Shown: positions 7,259 through 15,521 of the stretch, one piece after another | Numbering within the stretch: the first letter of the stretch is position 1 | How the letters are laid out: every line of letters begins with the position of its first letter | Source of the DNA: a virus | Direction: 5' to 3' (one strand) | IMG/VR virus record: IMGVR_UViG_3300025585_000100 | Location: 1-37,204 of that record | Length of the DNA: 37,204 nucleotides | Position numbers and translations under genes: made by a program | The notes under the pieces: generated by a model | Told to the model about the DNA's origin: nothing | Seen by the model: only the letters and a program-made list of their open reading frames with translations | Databases searched by the model: none

Positions 7259-8620
7259 ATGAACGAAATTGAGACACTGCGCACCGAGCGCGCTGCTAAG
7301 ATTGCAGAAGCTCGAGCAATCCATGCCAAGGGCGAAGCTGAAAAACGAGCTTTGACACCCGAGGAGCAAACCGCGTTTGATAATCTGGTCGCCGAGGTTG
7401 ATGATCACGAAATGCGAATCGGAGAACTCGAAGCGGCAGCTCCTGCACCCGCAACCAACTCCGTTGACGCTGGCACCACCCGCAGCGCCAAGCTTGCTGA
7501 GCTCGATGAAAAAAGCAAAAAGGTGGCGACAAGGAAGTCCGCTCCCATCGAAGCTCCTGCGTTTGTACGCGATCTTGGAGATCGTCAAGCAACTGCAGAC
7601 CGAGCCCTGGCCCTTCGAGGATGGCTCGGATTTCACAGCGTAAACGGCGCTTCCGACGCTCAACGCCTCGCAGCTCAGCGCTCTGGCCTTGAACTTGGGA
7701 ACAATCGCTTGAGCTTCAAGCTCGGTGCCAAGGCTCCCAAGAGCCAAGCCGAAGCCCGTGCTCAATCCTTATCCGGTTCCGCTGGTGGTTACACCGTGCC
7801 ACAGGGTTTTCTCAATCAATTGGAAGCTTCCTTGTTGGCATTCGGTGGGATGCGAGAAGTCGCAACCATTATCCGAACTGGCGAAGGAAACGACTTGCCG
7901 ATTCCAACCGTCAGCGATCATTCCAATGTTGGAGCGATCCTGGCTGAAAATACCCAGGTCGCTGAGCAGGATGTGACCTTCGGTCAGATCACGCTGAAAG
8001 CCTACAAATACAGCAGCAAGCTCATCCGAGTTTCTGCTGAACTTTTGCAGGACACTGCGATTGATTTGGAGTCCTTTATCGGGGGGGCTTTAGGGGAGAG
8101 AGTGGCAAGAATTTTAAACACTCACTTCACCACAGGTGACAACTCCAGCAAGCCCCAGGGCATTTCAGCATCCGGTTCCAGCGTCACCGCTGCCGCAACC
8201 GGTGCTGTGACCTATGCGGAACTGGTGGATCTCCAGCATAGTCTTGATCCTGCCTATCGTGCGAATGCAAGATTCATGATGCACGACAGCACTTTCAAGG
8301 CTATCAGGAAATTGGTGGACGATCAGAATCGTCCGATCTTCCAGCCTGACATCAGCGCCTCATCTCCTGGCACACTGCTCGGCTCGCCGATCGTGATCAA
8401 CCAGGATGTGGCAACGATGGCAGCTTCCGCCAAGGCGATCTATTTTGGTGACTTCAGCAAGTACATCATCCGCGATGTCCAGGACTTCACCCTCCTGCGT
8501 CTCGAGGAAAGGTACGCTGATTATCACCAAGTCGGTTTCGTTGGATTCTCCCGTCACGACGGAAGAATCCTCGATGCTGGCACTGACCCCATCAAGCACT
8601 TGGTGATGGCAGCAAGCTAA
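7259..8620 (+). CDS. Major capsid protein, HK97 fold
   Basis: A 453-residue HK97-type capsid precursor that forms the icosahedral shell. Residues 1 to about 170 are a charged, coiled-coil-rich delta/scaffold domain (LRTERAAKIAEARAIHAKG) expected to be removed by the protease at 5106. The mature part begins around 'GSAGGYTVPQGF' and includes the usual 'IPTVSD', 'KLIRVSAELLQD' and C-terminal 'YADYHQVGFVGFSRHDGRI' segments. The ATG follows the 7230-7249 hairpin. The stop overlaps the next gene's start (TAATG). Expression is probably high and separately controlled, given the terminator and promoter-like signals just upstream. Confidence 0.96.
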   Translation: MNEIETLRTERAAKIAEARAIHAKGEAEKRALTPEEQTAFDNLVAEVDDHEMRIGELEAAAPAPATNSVDAGTTRSAKLAELDEKSKKVATRKSAPIEAPAFVRDLGDRQATADRALALRGWLGFHSVNGASDAQRLAAQRSGLELGNNRLSFKLGAKAPKSQAEARAQSLSGSAGGYTVPQGFLNQLEASLLAFGGMREVATIIRTGEGNDLPIPTVSDHSNVGAILAENTQVAEQDVTFGQITLKAYKYSSKLIRVSAELLQDTAIDLESFIGGALGERVARILNTHFTTGDNSSKPQGISASGSSVTAAATGAVTYAELVDLQHSLDPAYRANARFMMHDSTFKAIRKLVDDQNRPIFQPDISASSPGTLLGSPIVINQDVATMAASAKAIYFGDFSKYIIRDVQDFTLLRLEERYADYHQVGFVGFSRHDGRILDAGTDPIKHLVMAAS

Positions 8621-8826
8621 TGAAAGTTAAATTCCTCACCTCCGTGGCCGGTTTGAATTTTGGCTATGATGCGAATCTGGTCTATGATCTGCCGGACTCG
8701 GAGGCAAAAAAATGCGTTGATCTTGGGTGGGCAAGCGTCGTTGAGGCGCTTGCTCCTCCACTCCCCGAAACCCGTAAAAACAAGGCTGAGAAGGCAACCA
8801 CCAAAAAACACAAAGAGACTCGCTAA
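8620..8826 (+). CDS. Small protein following the capsid gene
   Basis: A 68-residue protein beginning MKVKFLTSVAG, a type often found directly after HK97-like capsid genes ('DLPDSEAKKCVDLGWASVVE'). Its role is not established; a head-decoration or head-completion function is an inference from position. The C-terminus is lysine-rich (KNKAEKATTKKHKETR). Its ATG overlaps the capsid stop and its stop overlaps the next start. Confidence 0.75.
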   Translation: MKVKFLTSVAGLNFGYDANLVYDLPDSEAKKCVDLGWASVVEALAPPLPETRKNKAEKATTKKHKETR

Positions 8827-9395
8827 TGCTCACGGTCACCACGCCACCAGCGACCGAACCAGTCACCCTCGCAGAGATGAAACTGCATTCGAGGATCGAC
8901 ACCCTAGAGGATGACGACCTCATCCTCGGCTTGATCTCGGCGGCGCGTCAGCACATCGAGCAGATGGCAAACATCAAGCTGATCACGCAGACCCTTGCGC
9001 TCTCGATAGATGAACTTCCAGACAGCGGGATCATTTACCTTGATGGCCCGGTGCAGTCCGTGGACTCGATCATTTATTACGACCTCGCCGGAAACCAGCA
9101 GGAGTGGGACAGCTCGCTCTACCAGGTCGACACCAGCGCCAACCCCGGGCGAGTCATGCCAGCCTATGATGAAGACTGGCCCGATGTGATCGATGACTAC
9201 AACTCATTCATCATCAACTATGTCGCAGGTTACGGTGACGCAAGCGCAGTCCCAGCGATCTTGAAACAAGCGATCAAGCTTTTAGTCGGTCATTGGTATA
9301 ACCAGCGCGAGACTGTTTCCCAGGCGCAAAGCTACGAGGTTCCCTACGCGGTTGAAAACATCGTGAAAATGTTCTCTAGGGGGACAGTCAACTAA
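8826..9395 (+). CDS. Head-tail connector, HK97 gp6 / phiE125 gp8-like
   Basis: A 189-residue adaptor. The N-terminal 'PVTLAEMKLHSRIDTLEDDDLILGLISAARQHIE' pattern is the signature of this connector family, which forms a ring below the portal. Its C-terminus, 'PAILKQAIKLLVGHWYNQRE', is the family's terminal helix. It sits two genes after the capsid, as in other HK97-like phages, and overlaps the next gene by one base. Confidence 0.9.
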   Translation: MLTVTTPPATEPVTLAEMKLHSRIDTLEDDDLILGLISAARQHIEQMANIKLITQTLALSIDELPDSGIIYLDGPVQSVDSIIYYDLAGNQQEWDSSLYQVDTSANPGRVMPAYDEDWPDVIDDYNSFIINYVAGYGDASAVPAILKQAIKLLVGHWYNQRETVSQAQSYEVPYAVENIVKMFSRGTVN

Positions 9396-9724
9396 TGATC
9401 AAAGCCGGTGAATTAACCCAGAGAATCAACCTCCAGCGGGACGCTGGAAACTCCGTCGATGACTACGGACAACCGCAGCGCCTCTGGGGAACATATCACA
9501 CGACCTGGGCGAGCGTGCGCCCGCTTTCCGGCAGGGAGCAGGAGCAGGGAGCTGCCCGCCAAGCGGTGATCTCGCATCGGGTGCGTTTGCGCTACAAGAA
9601 CGGCGTCCTTCATGGGGACCGGATTTCGATGGCTGGCGGCAGAGTCCTCGAGATCGTGAGTGTCAGAAACATCGATGAGGGTTCGTGGGAACTTGAGATT
9701 GATGCCATTGAAAGGAGCGCGTGA
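9395..9724 (+). CDS. Head-tail joining (head closure) protein
   Basis: A 109-residue protein of the head-tail-joining family (SPP1 gp16 / HK97 gp7-like). Typical features are 'GELTQRINLQR' at the N-terminus, then 'GTYHTTWASVRPLSGREQ' and 'HRVRLRYKNGVLHGDRI' beta segments. It seals the head after packaging and docks the tail. Start and stop overlap the neighbouring genes, which shows operon coupling. Length is normal. Confidence 0.9.
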   Translation: MIKAGELTQRINLQRDAGNSVDDYGQPQRLWGTYHTTWASVRPLSGREQEQGAARQAVISHRVRLRYKNGVLHGDRISMAGGRVLEIVSVRNIDEGSWELEIDAIERSA

Positions 9725-10335
9725 TGGGAAGACCAAGGTCATCATCCACGAGCTCAAAAAACTCCAGCAGAATTTACATTGAGGCGAGCTCCCTCAAAGG
9801 AATCCTGCAAAACATGGAGCACATTGATCGTTACATCAAGAGGGTGGCGCTCGGTCAAGCTTTGGAAGCTGGTGGCGAAATGATTCTGGATGTTGCGCGC
9901 CAAAAGGTGAAAAAAGCCAGCGGGCACCTGTCCAGATCGCTTGGCATGAGAAAAAAGATTGTGCTCCAGACAAGGGCGCAATACAGCTACGCGGTCATAG
10001 GTCCGATCAGAAGGAGCTACACCGCAGCAATGAAAAGACTCCAGATGAATCGGTCGCAAAGAAGAAACTCAACACCCAATGAAGTGGTTAACAGCGCAAC
10101 TCAGTATAGTCATTTTGTCGAGTACGGAACCTCTCCGCATCCCATCGGGAGCGGAGATGTCACCAATTACGACTTATCGATGCGCAAGGGTAAAAAGTAT
10201 CAAGCCAAGGGTGCCTGGCATCCGGGCGCAAAACCTCAACCTTTCCTTCGTCCAGCATACGACGAGAAGAAAGACCTTGCGATCAAGGTCATGGGTGAGA
10301 TTTTGGCAGATGCTGTCGAAAGGGGTTCCGCATGA
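9724..10335 (+). CDS. HK97 gp10-like tail-joining protein
   Basis: A 203-residue member of the HK97-gp10 family, found at the neck or tail-completion position. It shows the core 'ALEAGGEMILDVARQKVKKASGHLSRSL', the 'HFVEYGTSPHP' turn and 'AKPQPFLRPAYDEKK' near the end. The ATG at 9724 is chosen over an in-frame GTG one codon upstream because GGAG at 9713-9716 fits it and it overlaps the preceding TGA. A Ser-rich N-terminal arm precedes the fold. Confidence 0.88.
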   Translation: MGRPRSSSTSSKNSSRIYIEASSLKGILQNMEHIDRYIKRVALGQALEAGGEMILDVARQKVKKASGHLSRSLGMRKKIVLQTRAQYSYAVIGPIRRSYTAAMKRLQMNRSQRRNSTPNEVVNSATQYSHFVEYGTSPHPIGSGDVTNYDLSMRKGKKYQAKGAWHPGAKPQPFLRPAYDEKKDLAIKVMGEILADAVERGSA

Positions 10336-10739
10336 GCGCAAGCAAAGCACTCCGGGCCCGACTGGTGGATGATGCGACCATGACCGGACTGGTCGGCACC
10401 CGCATTTATCCAGGGCGAGCCCCGCAGAATGTCAAGCTCCCCTACATCGTGTACCACCGGATCAGCACCGTGAGGGCGGCGACCCTTGATGTCGGCAATG
10501 CCAAGGTGCCCGAGGTCAGGATGCAGTGCGATGTGATCGCCGCCACCCAGGCGGAAGTGGAAACAATTCTGTCACGCATGCGGGTCGTGATGGACAATTT
10601 TCGCGGCACCTCCGCAGGGGTGACCGTGCTCGGCGTCAGTGTGGATGATGAGCAGGACCAACCCGAATTTTACGAAGGGTCGGACACCGTGTTTTATCAT
10701 TCGAGTTTGGACTTTTCCATCATCTATAGGGAGGTATAA
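10332..10739 (+). CDS. Tail completion protein, DUF3168 family
   Basis: A 135-residue DUF3168-type protein ('KALRARLVDDATMTGLVGTRIYPG' and 'LPYIVYHRIS' are typical). Family members form the tail terminator ring that stops tail-tube growth and joins the head. It overlaps the gp10-like gene by 4 bases and lies directly before the tail-tube gene, the expected place. Confidence 0.88.
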   Translation: MSASKALRARLVDDATMTGLVGTRIYPGRAPQNVKLPYIVYHRISTVRAATLDVGNAKVPEVRMQCDVIAATQAEVETILSRMRVVMDNFRGTSAGVTVLGVSVDDEQDQPEFYEGSDTVFYHSSLDFSIIYREV

Positions 10740-10743
10740 AGCC

Positions 10744-11148
10744 ATGGCAGCAGTAATCACCAGCGGAACAACCTTGACCATCGGTGGCACATCGCTCACC
10801 GGGGTCACTGACATCACCCCACCGAGCTCGACTCGCGGGATGATCGACACCACCCATCTCGGCAGCGCCGACCATGCCAAGGAATATTTCCCAGGCATGA
10901 TCGACGGCGGCGAGCTGTCAGCAACCGTGATCGTGGGAGCTGGCGCTGGCATCGGTACTATCGCTGGTTATGTCGAGGATTATGGCGCAACCAAGCCATG
11001 CGTGATCACCCTTGCCGACACCAGCACCGTTTCATTTTCCGGTTATGTCACCAAGGTCCAGGTCGATGGGATCGCAGTCGGTGACAATGTTGTCAAGGCG
11101 ACTGTTGGCGTTAAACCAGTAGGAAAAATCACCTACACATTTGATTAA
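10744..11148 (+). CDS. Major tail (tube) protein
   Basis: A 134-residue beta-rich protein beginning at the ATG at 10744, behind GGAGG at 10730-10734. An in-frame upstream extension has no better start. The segments 'TTLTIGGTSLTGVTDITPPSS', 'IDTTHLGS' and 'GGELSATVIV' match short tube proteins of long-tailed phages, whose hexameric rings stack to form the tail. Position before the chaperone and tape-measure genes supports the call. Strong ribosome site, so expression is likely high. Confidence 0.85.
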   Translation: MAAVITSGTTLTIGGTSLTGVTDITPPSSTRGMIDTTHLGSADHAKEYFPGMIDGGELSATVIVGAGAGIGTIAGYVEDYGATKPCVITLADTSTVSFSGYVTKVQVDGIAVGDNVVKATVGVKPVGKITYTFD

Positions 11149-11159
11149 GGAGATTTCAC

Positions 11160-11507
11160 ATTTTAGACAAGGCAAAACTACTTGGCGCAGGAAGCGCCTA
11201 CAAGCTCGGGGAGATCGAAATCCCCGAGCTCGGCGGCAAGGTGTTCTTGCGGGTCATCTCCTCAAGGGAGCGTGACCAGCTTGAAAGCGAGATTTCAGCG
11301 GGCAGCAAAAGCGGGAACCTCTCCAACATCCGCGCCAAGCTGGTGGTCAGGTCACTCTCGGACGAGGCGGGAAAAAGGATTTTCTCCGATGCCGATGTAG
11401 AACTGGTCGGGGACATGCCTGCGCCTCTTGTGGGCATCCTGTTTGACGCCTGCGCCAGGCATAACGGCATGACTGGCGGAGCGGTCGAAGACGCCAGAAA
11501 AAACTAA
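11160..11507 (+). CDS. Tail assembly chaperone (G-like), ATT start
   Basis: A 115-residue chaperone that coats the tape measure during tail assembly. The frame carries good coding sequence (LDKAKLLGAGSAYKLGEIEI) well upstream of its first conventional start, a GTG at 11241. The only start that suits the ribosome site AAGGAG (11147-11152) is the ATT at 11160, 7 bases downstream. ATT initiation is rare; E. coli infC and pcnB are known cases. The reading ends at TAA 11505-11507, immediately after the slippery site at 11498, so most ribosomes make this short form. A sequencing error at the first base is the main alternative. Confidence 0.8.
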   Translation: MLDKAKLLGAGSAYKLGEIEIPELGGKVFLRVISSRERDQLESEISAGSKSGNLSNIRAKLVVRSLSDEAGKRIFSDADVELVGDMPAPLVGILFDACARHNGMTGGAVEDARKN

Positions 11508-11824
11508 TCGAGCGCCCTGCGCGCCGGTTTCTTTTCCGGCTGGCAGGGCACTTGAAAAAGACGGTCGCCGAAATACTTGACGGCATGGATGCCGCCGAGC
11601 TCACCGAGTGGATTGCGTTCTCCACGATCGAGCCCTTGGATGGTGACCGGGCAGACATTCACGCGGCGCAGATTTGCAGCACCACGGCGAATGTGTGGCG
11701 AGGCTCGGACACGAAACCGATCGAGGTGAAGGACTTCATCCCGGACTGGTACGGTGAGCAGAAAAAAACCGACAACTTCGCCGCGTTCAAGGCGTGGGCG
11801 ATTGCGATGAGTTCAAAAAAATAG
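11160..11824 (+). CDS. Tail assembly chaperone long form (GT) by -1 frameshift
   Basis: Slipping back one base at 11498-11504 joins the G-like protein to the downstream frame (11504-11824). This adds about 106 residues beginning KLIERPARRFLFRLAGHLKK and continuing 'EILDGMDAAELTEWIAFSTIEP', a DUF4035/gpT-like sequence. That frame has no ribosome site or good start of its own, and its first codons encode family sequence upstream of any start, so frameshifting is the natural reading. In lambda-like phages the GT form bridges tape measure and tube protein. The product is about 221 residues. Confidence 0.85.
11498..11549 (+). promoter_or_regulatory. Programmed -1 ribosomal frameshift signal
   Basis: The heptamer A AAA AAC (11498-11504) is in the correct phase of the upstream frame. 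Nine bases later a GC-rich stem begins: GCCCTGC (11514-11520) pairs with GCAGGGC (11543-11549). Inside it, GCCGG (11523-11527) pairs with CCGGC (11536-11540). The 0-frame stop follows the heptamer at once. This is the textbook layout for a -1 shift. Confidence 0.9.
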
Positions 11825-11833
11825 GGGATCGAC

Positions 11834-14554
11834 ATGGCAAAAACAATCGGGTCGCTCAATGTTTCGATGGGCCTGTCGATCACCGATTTCATCCAGAATC
11901 TCGACAAAGTCAAGGAGGACATGGGGAAGCTTGAGTCCGTGACTCAGGCGGCCTCGCAGCATTTTGACCGGGATGTTGCCGGGGTCATGGGTGACGCTCT
12001 CCACAAGTTCGCAAAGACCTCGAAGCTAGGGGCCGATGATGCCCTGGCGTTTGCGGTCAACCTCAAGAAGCTAGGTCTTGACGCTGATGGCATCACCAGC
12101 ACGCTTGAAAAGTTTGGGAAATCCATCGGGAGATTTGCCAAGAACTCGGGCGAAGCGTCCAAGGCATTTGCCGGGGTGCTCGGTAAAATCGGGCAAAGCG
12201 ACAAGGTTCTTCTCCAGGATATTCAAGCGCTGGAGTCGATGGGGGTCAAGGCATTTGACGCTTTGGCCAAGGAGCTTACCAAGGTTGAGGGCAAGGCGGT
12301 CACGACCGCAGAGGTCATGAAGCGGATCTCATCCGGTGCGATGTCTGGCGCTGATGCCTTCAAACTTATCACGCAGGGTGGGAGAGAACAAACCCAGAGC
12401 GCGGCCCAGGAACAAAAAGCAAAAAGCAGACTCAGCCAGTTTCTCACGCATGTCGAGACCAAGATCACCTCGGCTGCATCCGCAATTTACAACAAGGTGA
12501 TCAACCTGGTAACCAACCCGATCACCGTGATCAGCGGGGCGCTTGCTTCTTACGGGGTCTACAAGATCTACGACCGCGCGGTGATGGCATTCGCAAACAC
12601 CGAGGAGATCCTGACCCGGATCAAGGGCCTTGCTGGCGATGCCGGAGCGGCTGAAATCGGCGGCGCAATGAACGAGATCGCCAATCAAGGACGCATCGCC
12701 CAAGAAGCAATCGGCAAGCTCGCCACCGGGTTTCTGACTCTTGGAGTGTCCAGCTCCGACGCGGCAAGAATGCTCCAGTCATTCGGGACAATTTCCCAGG
12801 TCGCCGGGTCCGGTGCAGGTGATGTGTTTGCGAAGCTCGGCGAAATCAGTCAGTCGATGATCAGGACAAGCGAGGTGCAGGCATCTGATTTTGAGCAGCT
12901 TGCCGCATTGGGTCTACCAGTCTATGAGGCGCTGGCGCAGCGGCTTTCTCAAGTTACAGGGCAGGCAGTCACTGCTGAGAAGGCGATGCAACTTTTGGCT
13001 CGAAAAGAGGTCGGAACCGCCGATGCGCTCAACGCTATAAACAATCTGCAATCGAATCCCAAGGTGATCACGCAGCTCGAGCAACAGGCAAACACGCTCA
13101 AGGGAATCTATGCCCGGCTCGCTGGCGAGGTTGAGGGATTCTTCACCGAGTTCGGTGGTGCGATCATGGAGGCGCTTGACCTCAAGGGATTTTCCAACAG
13201 TCTAGTGGCATTTGTCCAGAACATTAGAAACAACTTTGAAAGCATTGTCCCGGCTATTAAGAATGTCGGAATGATCCTTGCAGTGGTGCGTGATGTGTTA
13301 TTCCAGGCGTTTCAAGGTCTGGTCAATTTCTTTACGACGCTTGGAGGCGCTGATGCCACGGTTGGAAACATCGACAATATCAGATCAGTGGTCATTCAAT
13401 TTGCTCAAGGGGTTTTGACAGCACTTCAGAGCGTGATGCTGGCAGCGGTGGATATTGTAAACAAAATGATTCAATCCGTCGGAGGTCTGGAGAGATTTGC
13501 TAAAATCGCCGGTGGTTTCGTGGCTGGCGCTGGATCAGGCGCTTTACTTGGGTCTTCTGCTGGTGGCATTGGCGCTTTACCAGGGGCAATTGTTGGCGGC
13601 ATTACCGGAGCTGTTTATGCGTTTAGCAAAACATCTGGTGCCGGTGACATGATTGACGCCGAAGCCATCAAGGCAAAAATGAATGATGCCTTCAAGTCAA
13701 TTGCGGATGCGGTTGGCGCAACGGGAACTGATCAGGCGCAAAGCATCGTTCAGCAGTTCATCGGGTCGTTCAACACGGCGATCAATGACGCTGCTGCCGG
13801 AACCATCAATCAAAACAACATGATCATGAAGATAAACACCGCGTTTGATAAAATGATCGATGGTCTGGACATTGGCATCACCAACGGAACAATGGGGCAC
13901 ACCGCTTTCTTAAACCAGCTTTCTGGTGGCACTGCGACAGCGATCGCCATGTTCAAGCGCCAGCTTGATCTCGGATCAATCAGCACTGATGAATTTGCAA
14001 AGACAATGGATCGCATGAGGACAACGGCGTTTGCGGCTCTGGACGCGCAACTATCCGCTGGAACCATTACCAACGAAGAGTACGGCAACTCGATCATTGC
14101 GATCCAGCAACAGTTTGACGCACTCAACCCGCCAGATCTCGCAGGGCTTAACGCGTTCATGGGCGGCGACAATGTGCCGCAGTGGATCAAGGATCTGAGC
14201 AAGGTTGAAACTCCCCTCGAGATCTACCGGCGCAAGATGGAAGAACTCCAGATGGCGCTGGCCGACCGGCCCGACCTGTTCGCCGCAGGAGCTGCGCAGC
14301 TCGCCGATGAGCTTGAAAAATCAGTCGGTGCGGTCGAGGCCCTCAAGAATCCCGGTGCGCTGTTGGCTGGAAGCGCCGCCGCCTTCTCCCAGGTGCTCAA
14401 GATCCAGAACGCTGGCAAAGGTGAAAACGCAGCGGATCGGCTTGCACGCATTCAGCAACAGGCACTCCAGCAGGATCGCGCCAGAAATGAACTCTTGCAG
14501 CAGATCGGCGCTGCCGCCGCTAACCAGAACAATCTCGTGATCGCAAACTTCTAG
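11834..14554 (+). CDS. Tape measure protein
   Basis: At 906 residues this is the longest protein here. It is helix-rich with a hydrophobic centre (the GSGALLGSSAGGIGALPGAI stretch near residue 565), as expected of the protein that sets tail length and crosses the host membrane. Using the known ~1.5 Å per residue, the tail would be about 135 nm (inference). A segment near residues 114-180 (LLQDIQALESMGVKAFDAL...) recurs at about 332-402 (FEQLAALGLPVYEALAQRL...), so the N-terminal tape-measure domain is duplicated. It follows the G/GT chaperones by 10 bases, the standard order. Confidence 0.93.
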   Translation: MAKTIGSLNVSMGLSITDFIQNLDKVKEDMGKLESVTQAASQHFDRDVAGVMGDALHKFAKTSKLGADDALAFAVNLKKLGLDADGITSTLEKFGKSIGRFAKNSGEASKAFAGVLGKIGQSDKVLLQDIQALESMGVKAFDALAKELTKVEGKAVTTAEVMKRISSGAMSGADAFKLITQGGREQTQSAAQEQKAKSRLSQFLTHVETKITSAASAIYNKVINLVTNPITVISGALASYGVYKIYDRAVMAFANTEEILTRIKGLAGDAGAAEIGGAMNEIANQGRIAQEAIGKLATGFLTLGVSSSDAARMLQSFGTISQVAGSGAGDVFAKLGEISQSMIRTSEVQASDFEQLAALGLPVYEALAQRLSQVTGQAVTAEKAMQLLARKEVGTADALNAINNLQSNPKVITQLEQQANTLKGIYARLAGEVEGFFTEFGGAIMEALDLKGFSNSLVAFVQNIRNNFESIVPAIKNVGMILAVVRDVLFQAFQGLVNFFTTLGGADATVGNIDNIRSVVIQFAQGVLTALQSVMLAAVDIVNKMIQSVGGLERFAKIAGGFVAGAGSGALLGSSAGGIGALPGAIVGGITGAVYAFSKTSGAGDMIDAEAIKAKMNDAFKSIADAVGATGTDQAQSIVQQFIGSFNTAINDAAAGTINQNNMIMKINTAFDKMIDGLDIGITNGTMGHTAFLNQLSGGTATAIAMFKRQLDLGSISTDEFAKTMDRMRTTAFAALDAQLSAGTITNEEYGNSIIAIQQQFDALNPPDLAGLNAFMGGDNVPQWIKDLSKVETPLEIYRRKMEELQMALADRPDLFAAGAAQLADELEKSVGAVEALKNPGALLAGSAAAFSQVLKIQNAGKGENAADRLARIQQQALQQDRARNELLQQIGAAAANQNNLVIANF

Positions 14555-14562
14555 GAGCACCG

Positions 14563-15513
14563 ATGGCAGTCACCAACACCTACGAAACTTATGAGGGACG
14601 CACCGGAAGCGATGACAGCAAGCTCCAGGTATCGCTGGTGCGAACCTTCCTGGTGCAGACTGACACGATGAGCGATGATGTTCCCGATCTGTTCGGGGCC
14701 AATCTTCCCGCGCTTTTCTCGGTGCATCCGAACTTTGCCCGGGCGTGGTGCGTCGGCAGGACAGCGGCGCAGACCGAAGACCCCTATTTTTGGAAAGTCA
14801 CTTGCACCTACAGCAGCAATGTTGACACGATTTCCCCGAGCTCGACCCCGAGCGCACCGCAGACACCCGAGGTCGCCAACCAGATGAAGGGCGCAAGCCC
14901 TGCGGAAAAGGCCGACCCAGATTTCATCAACCCGCTGCTCCGTCCCACCGATGTCGATTTCTCCACGGTGGAAAAGGAATATGTTCTTCTTGATGATTTC
15001 AGCCCGACCCAGAAAGCAGTCCTCAACGGGAACGGCGAGCGGTTCGACCCTCCGATCATGGGATCTCGGCCCGTGGTGTCAATGAAACTTGAGTTCAACA
15101 CGGCGACATTTCTGGCAACGACCTGGATGGCAAGAGTCAAATGCGTCAATCAGGCAGCATTCGGATCGTTCGCCGCCCGCACCATTCTCCTGGATAAAGT
15201 CAGCGCCAAACGAGTCTATGAAAATGGCTACAAATACTGGCGAGTCACGCTCGAGTTCCAACTGGATCAAAACACCTGGGACGCGGTGGTCTTGAATCAC
15301 AGCTACACCGAATGGAATGGAACCGAACTGGTGCCAGCGACCGACAAGAGCGGGAGACCTCTTCCCAACGGGGTGATCCTTGCGGGTGCGACCGGGGTCG
15401 CTTTGGCTCATGGCACCGAGCCAACCGAAGCGAACGGCGGCTATCTGCGCTTTCGGGTGTATGAGGACATTTCATTTTCTTGGCTCGATCCAATTTACGC
15501 CAACATCCTCTAG
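14563..15513 (+). CDS. Tail-tip protein, unknown family
   Basis: A 316-residue protein right after the tape measure, where distal-tail or tail-hub genes lie. It is beta-rich with many aromatic residues (KYWRVTLEFQLDQNTWDAVV), and ends in a long strand-rich segment before SWLDPIYANIL. I do not recognise a named family. Position and length would suit a Dit-like or tail-hub adaptor. The ATG follows GGAGCACCG by a short gap, and the stop overlaps the next gene's ribosome site. Confidence 0.75.
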   Translation: MAVTNTYETYEGRTGSDDSKLQVSLVRTFLVQTDTMSDDVPDLFGANLPALFSVHPNFARAWCVGRTAAQTEDPYFWKVTCTYSSNVDTISPSSTPSAPQTPEVANQMKGASPAEKADPDFINPLLRPTDVDFSTVEKEYVLLDDFSPTQKAVLNGNGERFDPPIMGSRPVVSMKLEFNTATFLATTWMARVKCVNQAAFGSFAARTILLDKVSAKRVYENGYKYWRVTLEFQLDQNTWDAVVLNHSYTEWNGTELVPATDKSGRPLPNGVILAGATGVALAHGTEPTEANGGYLRFRVYEDISFSWLDPIYANIL

Positions 15514-15521
15514 GAGTCTTC

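Noticed and set aside
15480-15521. Upstream TTG start for the Ser/Thr-Pro tail protein
   Set aside because: It lies inside the previous gene, whereas ATG 15522 has TAGGAG at good spacing.
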